This document shows positions 6,441 to 9,213 of a stretch of DNA of 9,213 bases, in pieces. The first letter of the stretch is position 1. Each line of letters begins with the position of its first letter. A program made the translations under genes and the position numbers. The stretch is from the NCBI GenBank assembly GCA_002431345.1, contig DJEN01000062.1, positions 261-9,473 of the forward strand, given 5' to 3'. The stretch is from Megasphaera sp. UBA5897 (GTDB taxonomy: Bacteria > Bacillota > Negativicutes > Veillonellales > Megasphaeraceae). The notes below the pieces were generated by a model. It saw only the letters and a program-made list of their open reading frames with translations. It had not been told where the DNA came from and made no database searches.

Positions 6441-8571
6441 ATCTTTTTTGTGTATATCGTCCATTGACTTTTAAATCATTTTTTAATTCATTTACTACAT
6501 CCGCCAAGTCTTCTACGGCATCCGACAAGTTACCATTCATTTCCCAGACTGCGTTTAACGCATGAGTTACACTTTCATCATAAGCTTGCAGATTCTCTTT
6601 CAATCCCGTGCCAACCGTATTCGTATAATCATTCGTATTGGTAAGCAAAATGCTAAATGTTTCCTGCAGTGCTTTATTCACATTGCCAAAATTCGTTTCA
6701 TAAGCTTTCCAAGCCGTTTCCATTTGCTGAATTGCCGCTTGAATAGAAGCGATCGTAGCTGTCTGCTTTTCTACTGATTCATTGACAAGAGCCGTACTGT
6801 TTCCTACGTGCTGATTAAATGCTTCTGTCGCATCAATAACCTGGGTCAGTCTTCCAGACACATTCTGAGCTGCCTGCTGCATAGGCTTGGCTGCATCTGT
6901 AAATTTATCAGCTGTCATACCAGCTTGTGTAATAAGGCCTTGAGACGCCCGCATCGCACCTGTCAGTTCTCCCAGTTCCTGCTTCATGGCCAGCGTCAAG
7001 TTTTCAATTGTTGCCGCCGCTTCTTTCATGGTATGGGCTACATGCTGACTGCCTTCCTGGCTGGCTGTAGTAATGCGCTGCACTGTATCTGTCATTTGTG
7101 CTTGTACTGTTTCAAGTAGCTGTTGTATCTGTTTCTGATTGGAAGCCGTTTCTTTAGCATTTGCTTCTGTAGATGCTTCTACGATATGCTTCATTTTTGC
7201 AGTCAGCTCATCCATAGTCTGCTGCAAGTTTTCCATATGTTCAGTACTCGTATGTGAAGCCTGATTCATGAATTTTGCCATTTCTTCCTGCAAATTCGTT
7301 GCTTGCGATGTCATTCCCTGCTGCATCGTATCGACCATGACTTGTACCTGATTAGCCGCATTCTTCATCATATCCGCAAATTCGGTATGACTCTGATTGC
7401 TTGTCTTCGATATATCCGACACAATTCCCGTCATTTGGGTTCTGATATCTTCCATCAACTTCGTCAAGATTTCTTGATTTTTAGCCACGCTTTCATTATT
7501 TGCTGTTACAGAAGAAGAAATGGTAGTATTCATTTTATCAGTTAGTTCTTCTATAGACTGTCGCAGTTGATTCATACTCGCTTCATTGGCAATTCGTGCT
7601 TGTTCCATGATTTCTTTCATACCTTGTTCCATATTCGTCAACGTTTGAGCAAAACTTGCTATTTCCTTGCCGGCACCCTCATTCAATGAATCTGCAATAG
7701 CTGATATACCGCCGTTATTCAAGGCTTTCATCGTAGTAAGCAATTCATCAAATAACGGCTTAAAATTATTATCAATAGATTGTTCCAAAGCAGCCTGCAC
7801 GTTCATCAACGTTTCATTCATAATTTCACCTAAATCGCCGCTCAAGTTTTTCAATGTCGCTCCTTGTTCCTGCGATTCTTCCAACTGCATTACTAGCAAA
7901 TTTTCCATTGTAATAAGAGGAAACACTTCATCCAATGCATTGCATAATGTATCTATATCAGCATGTACGCTTTTCATCAATTTACTGTAAATCCAATTAA
8001 ATATCATCGCAGAAATAATACCTACAATCGATGTAATAAAAGCTGTACTCGTTCCGTTCAATAATTGGCTGATTCCTTGTTGCAGGCCTACTGTGCTTTT
8101 TGTATCAATTCCCGACACGCCATATGTTAATCCAAAAAATGTTCCTAATATGCCTAAGCCTGTAAAAATACCCGCTAAATTTTTCCAAAAATCATTTTTT
8201 AACCCATTTAACAGCACGGAAACTGTAAAATAACTTGATGCTTCCACAGTAACCCTTTTTCTGTTTTCCTCTATAGGAACCATAATTATATTTTTCTCAT
8301 ATTGTTTCCATGTGGTCTTAAATACTTCATTAGCAGTAAAAACCTTACTAATTTCTGTATATGTTTGTGTATTTGCAGATATTCCATCATTTAGCGCAAC
8401 TATTGCAGAATTTAAAACTTTTATTATTTGCTGCAACTCTTTTCTTCTCTGCTCTACTTTGTTTTTAAAATATTTCTCATACCCTCCAAATACACCTGCA
8501 GCTACTATTATAGAAACTGCAAGCATCTCTATAAGACCAGTATTCATTACAATCCACTTTATAATATTCAT
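6439..8571 (-). CDS. zorA: ZorA: MotA/ExbB-like motor subunit with long cytoplasmic tail
   Basis: This 710-residue inner-membrane protein is the stator-like half of the Zorya sensor. The N-terminal part has three hydrophobic segments (about 11-29, 132-150 and 174-194). The second carries GILGTFFGLTYGV, the Gly-rich signature of the MotA/TolQ/ExbB proton-channel family. From about residue 200 to the end it is one long, Ala/Gln/Met/Thr-rich helical tail with no HAMP or receptor signalling hairpin. Such a tail is the hallmark of ZorA, reaches into the cytoplasm and is proposed to pass the signal to effectors. Residues 321-420 and 434-533 are an internal duplication. The start is fixed by AAGGAG (8579-8584) seven bases before the ATG, the strongest site in the operon, which fits ZorA being needed in excess over ZorB. 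It is the first gene of the operon, 10 bp before zorB. Identification rests on family features plus gene order. Confidence 0.92.
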   Translation of the reverse strand: MNIIKWIVMNTGLIEMLAVSIIVAAGVFGGYEKYFKNKVEQRRKELQQIIKVLNSAIVALNDGISANTQTYTEISKVFTANEVFKTTWKQYEKNIIMVPIEENRKRVTVEASSYFTVSVLLNGLKNDFWKNLAGIFTGLGILGTFFGLTYGVSGIDTKSTVGLQQGISQLLNGTSTAFITSIVGIISAMIFNWIYSKLMKSVHADIDTLCNALDEVFPLITMENLLVMQLEESQEQGATLKNLSGDLGEIMNETLMNVQAALEQSIDNNFKPLFDELLTTMKALNNGGISAIADSLNEGAGKEIASFAQTLTNMEQGMKEIMEQARIANEASMNQLRQSIEELTDKMNTTISSSVTANNESVAKNQEILTKLMEDIRTQMTGIVSDISKTSNQSHTEFADMMKNAANQVQVMVDTMQQGMTSQATNLQEEMAKFMNQASHTSTEHMENLQQTMDELTAKMKHIVEASTEANAKETASNQKQIQQLLETVQAQMTDTVQRITTASQEGSQHVAHTMKEAAATIENLTLAMKQELGELTGAMRASQGLITQAGMTADKFTDAAKPMQQAAQNVSGRLTQVIDATEAFNQHVGNSTALVNESVEKQTATIASIQAAIQQMETAWKAYETNFGNVNKALQETFSILLTNTNDYTNTVGTGLKENLQAYDESVTHALNAVWEMNGNLSDAVEDLADVVNELKNDLKVNGRYTQKR
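6973..7272 (-). repeat. ZorA tail repeat, copy 2 (residues 434-533)
   Basis: Second copy of the tail unit, 339 bp downstream of copy 1 in frame. The copies have diverged too far for obvious DNA-level repetition, so the duplication is old and not an active slippage tract. No third copy is apparent before 321 or after 546. Confidence 0.6.
7312..7611 (-). repeat. ZorA tail repeat, copy 1 (residues 321-420)
   Basis: Aligned without gaps to copy 2 at an offset of 113 residues, about 32 of 100 positions are identical by hand count. Shared landmarks are MxQA, EELTxKM against DELTxKM, an AN pair, ANxEx... against ANAKE, NQ, LxE, QMT and MKxAA. The helical tail therefore arose at least partly by duplication of a roughly 113-residue unit. 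Confidence 0.6.
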
Positions 8572-8589
8572 GTCGCCACTCCTTATTTT

Positions 8590-8664
8590 TTACACGCTAA
8601 AAAAGGACAGCATATTCCTATACTGTCCTTTTTGCATACGGATACTGGGTAAGTATTTGTGCAT
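8590..8664 (-). CDS. Possible 24-residue leader peptide across the terminator
   Basis: A short frame begins with ATG at 8664, just inside the leader stem-loop, runs through the whole terminator hairpin and ends with TAA 18 nt before zorA. It encodes 24 residues (begins MHKYLPSIR). Translation would melt the terminator and favour zorA expression, as in classical attenuators. Against this, no Shine-Dalgarno sequence precedes the ATG, and a frame this short can occur by chance. No recognisable regulatory codon run is present. Confidence 0.2.
   Translation of the reverse strand: MHKYLPSIRMQKGQYRNMLSFFSV
8599..8633 (-). terminator. Intrinsic terminator between promoter and zorA (possible attenuator)
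   Basis: On the minus strand GGACAG and CTGTCC form a perfect 6-bp GC-containing core, extended to 11 bp by A/T pairs. Three further pairs form inside the loop after one mismatch, leaving a four-base apex. Six T residues follow the stem directly (8599-8604 in complement). It ends only 27 nt before the zorA ATG with no room for another promoter, so zor transcripts from the predicted start must read through it. The other strand also has a T5 run, so it could be bidirectional. It may simply close Fic read-through, or be a regulated attenuator. Confidence 0.75.
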
Positions 8665-8681
8665 AGCTTAAACAAGCTGCA
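8660..8681. repeat. Leader stem-loop
   Basis: An AGCTT/AAGCT stem around an AAAC loop, extended by TGC/GCA beyond a two-base bulge. On the minus strand the bulge holds part of the ATG of the 24-codon leader frame (start at 8664), so the stem could mask that start. Read on the plus strand, a T-rich stretch (8682-8699) follows, but the T-run begins too far from the stem for a convincing plus-strand terminator. Confidence 0.4.
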
Positions 8682-8713
8682 TTAATTTTCTTTTTTTTGT
8701 GTATATAATTTCT

Positions 8714-8735
8714 GTTTTATACTCATATCATGCAC
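8714..8735. repeat. Imperfect direct repeat, copy 2 (in the leader)
   Basis: Plus-strand reading: GTTTTAT, two variable bases, TCATAT, CATGCAC. It has the same three conserved blocks as copy 1. On the minus strand it contains TATAAA, which could serve as a second -10 box, but the matching -35 (TTGTGC, 19-bp spacing) is poor. It is therefore better read as a second operator-like copy than as a second promoter. Confidence 0.35.
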
Positions 8736-8774
8736 TTGTAGCACAAAACATCCCACCTATTTTCTTATTATATG

Positions 8775-8799
8775 GTTTTATTGTATCATATTCATGCAC
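8775..8799. repeat. Imperfect direct repeat, copy 1 (over the -10 box)
   Basis: Plus-strand reading: GTTTTAT, four variable bases, TCATAT, one base, CATGCAC. It matches copy 2 at 8714-8735 in three blocks (7, 6 and 7 bases) in the same order, separated by small indels. Start-to-start distance is 61 bp, near six helical turns. Its overlap with the promoter makes a regulatory site plausible; partial duplication of a promoter is the alternative. Confidence 0.4.
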
Positions 8800-8809
8800 A
8801 TTATGACAA
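8780..8809 (-). promoter_or_regulatory. Probable sigma70-type promoter of the zor operon
   Basis: On the minus strand there is a -35 box TTGTCA (8804-8809, one mismatch to TTGACA), an 18-bp spacer and a -10 box TACAAT (8780-8785) preceded by TG plus one base, an extended -10 element. The transcript would start near 8773, about 200 nt before zorA. It is the best promoter I see in the 345-bp gap. The 25-bp repeat copy at 8775-8799 covers the -10 box and most of the spacer, so a repressor or activator binding there would control this promoter directly. Confidence 0.6.
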
Positions 8810-8891
8810 GAACTTCAAAATGATCTATTTCTCTGCATTTTTAATCAAGACACAAAAGATTATAATACGTCGTTCTATATGCATTCTTAAT

Positions 8892-8906
8892 TTTGCCACC
8901 AGCAAA
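8892..8906. repeat. Short inverted repeat after the Fic gene
   Basis: A perfect 5-bp inverted repeat (TTTGC and GCAAA, 5-nt loop) lies 10 bp past the Fic stop codon. No T-run follows on the minus strand, so it is not a convincing intrinsic terminator. It may be a weak mRNA 3' structure or chance. Confidence 0.25.
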
Positions 8907-8916
8907 CTCTTTCCTT

Positions 8917-9213
8917 TTAATAGGCAATTCTAAAATAATCCAAATATGTTTTATATCTATCTTGAGCAGTCAGACAAGTATCCGTTAAATACCCATTTTC
9001 ATGATTCCACTCTTTTAAACCACGATAGTAAAACATTTTCAAATTGTCTTCGATAATAAACGGCACGATATGGTAGTGTAGGCATTCCTTAAACATAAGT
9101 AATCGTCCTACGCGTCCATTTCCATCTTGGAAAGGATGGATTCGTTCAAATTGTACATGAAAGTCCAATATATCTTCAAAGTTCTTTTCTTTTGAAGTAT
9201 TATATTTCATCAG
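8917..9213 (-). CDS. Fic-family protein, C-terminal part (5' end outside window)
   Basis: The frame is open to the window edge (last complete codon CTG at 9211-9213), so the start lies outside and about 98 residues are visible. They contain a complete Fic active-site loop, HPFQDGNGRVGR (9106-9141 on this strand). It has the catalytic His, the Mg-binding Asp and the phosphate-binding Gly-Asn-Gly-Arg and final Arg, so the visible core looks active. The preceding FHVQFERI and the following MFKECL, PFII and FYYRGLKEW segments fit the common stand-alone Fic proteins of Bacillota. Fic enzymes usually transfer AMP from ATP to a hydroxyl side chain of a target protein. No inhibitory helix motif (S/TxxxE-G/N) is visible after the active site; it may lie in the missing N-terminal half. 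The gene is on the same strand as the zor operon and ends 345 bp before it. The target is unknown, and whether it is a toxin, a housekeeping modifier or part of the defence locus cannot be told. Confidence 0.9.
   Translation of the reverse strand: MMKYNTSKEKNFEDILDFHVQFERIHPFQDGNGRVGRLLMFKECLHYHIVPFIIEDNLKMFYYRGLKEWNHENGYLTDTCLTAQDRYKTYLDYFRIAY

Larger units (their letters stand above)
8572..8773 (-). promoter_or_regulatory. Structured 5' leader of the zor mRNA
   Basis: This is the roughly 200-nt untranslated region between the predicted transcription start and zorA. In order it holds the second repeat copy, an A-rich stretch (8684-8700 in complement), a stem-loop at 8660-8681, a small hairpin at 8642-8656 (ATACT/AGTAT, 5-nt loop), the terminator hairpin at 8599-8633 and the zorA ribosome binding site. 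Several hairpins in series with a terminator last is the layout expected of an attenuated leader. I recognise no known riboswitch or T-box in it. Confidence 0.4.

Noticed and set aside
6439..8571. ZorA as a methyl-accepting chemotaxis receptor because of its long helical tail
   Set aside because: It has three membrane helices with a MotA/ExbB Gly-rich signature, no HAMP domain and no receptor signalling tip, and is followed by a MotB-like partner.
5739..8571. zorA-zorB as a flagellar motAB or Tol/Exb pair
   Set aside because: The tail of about 500 residues and the downstream EH-signature and helicase-nuclease genes do not occur in flagellar or Tol/Exb operons.
8312..8671. Plus-strand 119-codon frame opposite the start of zorA and its leader
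   Set aside because: It is antisense to the well-supported zorA membrane region; its hydrophobic composition mirrors that strand and no ribosome site supports it.
1..9213. CRISPR arrays, tRNA or rRNA genes, insertion sequences
   Set aside because: No regularly spaced repeats, cloverleaf-like segments, transposase-like frames or terminal inverted repeats were seen on reading both strands.

Overview
The window is AT-rich and carries a five-gene operon on the minus strand (about 8571 down to 333). It encodes what I read as a complete type I Zorya anti-phage defence system, followed by an extra gene I do not recognise. The low G+C, the strong AAGGAG-type ribosome binding sites and the Firmicute-like Fic protein suggest a low-GC Bacillota host. 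ZorB has an OmpA-type peptidoglycan-binding domain and the known systems were mostly worked out in Gram-negative bacteria, so a diderm Bacillota (Negativicutes) is an attractive guess. The sequence alone does not settle this.

Layout from the right end, in the direction of transcription: (1) the 3' part of a Fic-family protein gene (9213 to 8917), cut by the window edge. (2) A 345-bp intergenic stretch (8572-8916) with a good sigma70-type promoter, two imperfect copies of a 22-25 bp repeat, and a leader with stem-loops. The last stem-loop is a textbook intrinsic terminator lying before the first defence gene. (3) zorA, a MotA/ExbB-like membrane protein with a very long helical tail. (4) zorB, a MotB/OmpA-like stator partner. 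(5) zorC, an EH-signature protein. (6) zorD, an SNF2 helicase with a C-terminal Mrr-type nuclease. (7) A 227-residue protein with an N-terminal four-cysteine cluster, a long coiled coil and a C-terminal membrane anchor. (8) A gene-poor left edge (1-332) with a possible minus-strand promoter and a broken reading frame.

The intergenic gaps in the operon are 10, 12, 19 and 32 bp. The ribosome binding sites of zorB and zorC overlap the stop codon of the preceding gene, so the four Zorya proteins are probably translationally coupled. In the published Zorya model ZorA and ZorB form an ion-driven inner-membrane motor that anchors to peptidoglycan through ZorB. It senses phage entry at the envelope and signals through the ZorA tail to the cytoplasmic effectors ZorC and ZorD, which act on the invading DNA.

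The most novel points are the fifth gene, which adds a predicted membrane-anchored coiled-coil protein to a system normally described with four genes; the terminator between promoter and zorA, which suggests conditional read-through; and a 113-residue-period duplication in the ZorA tail.
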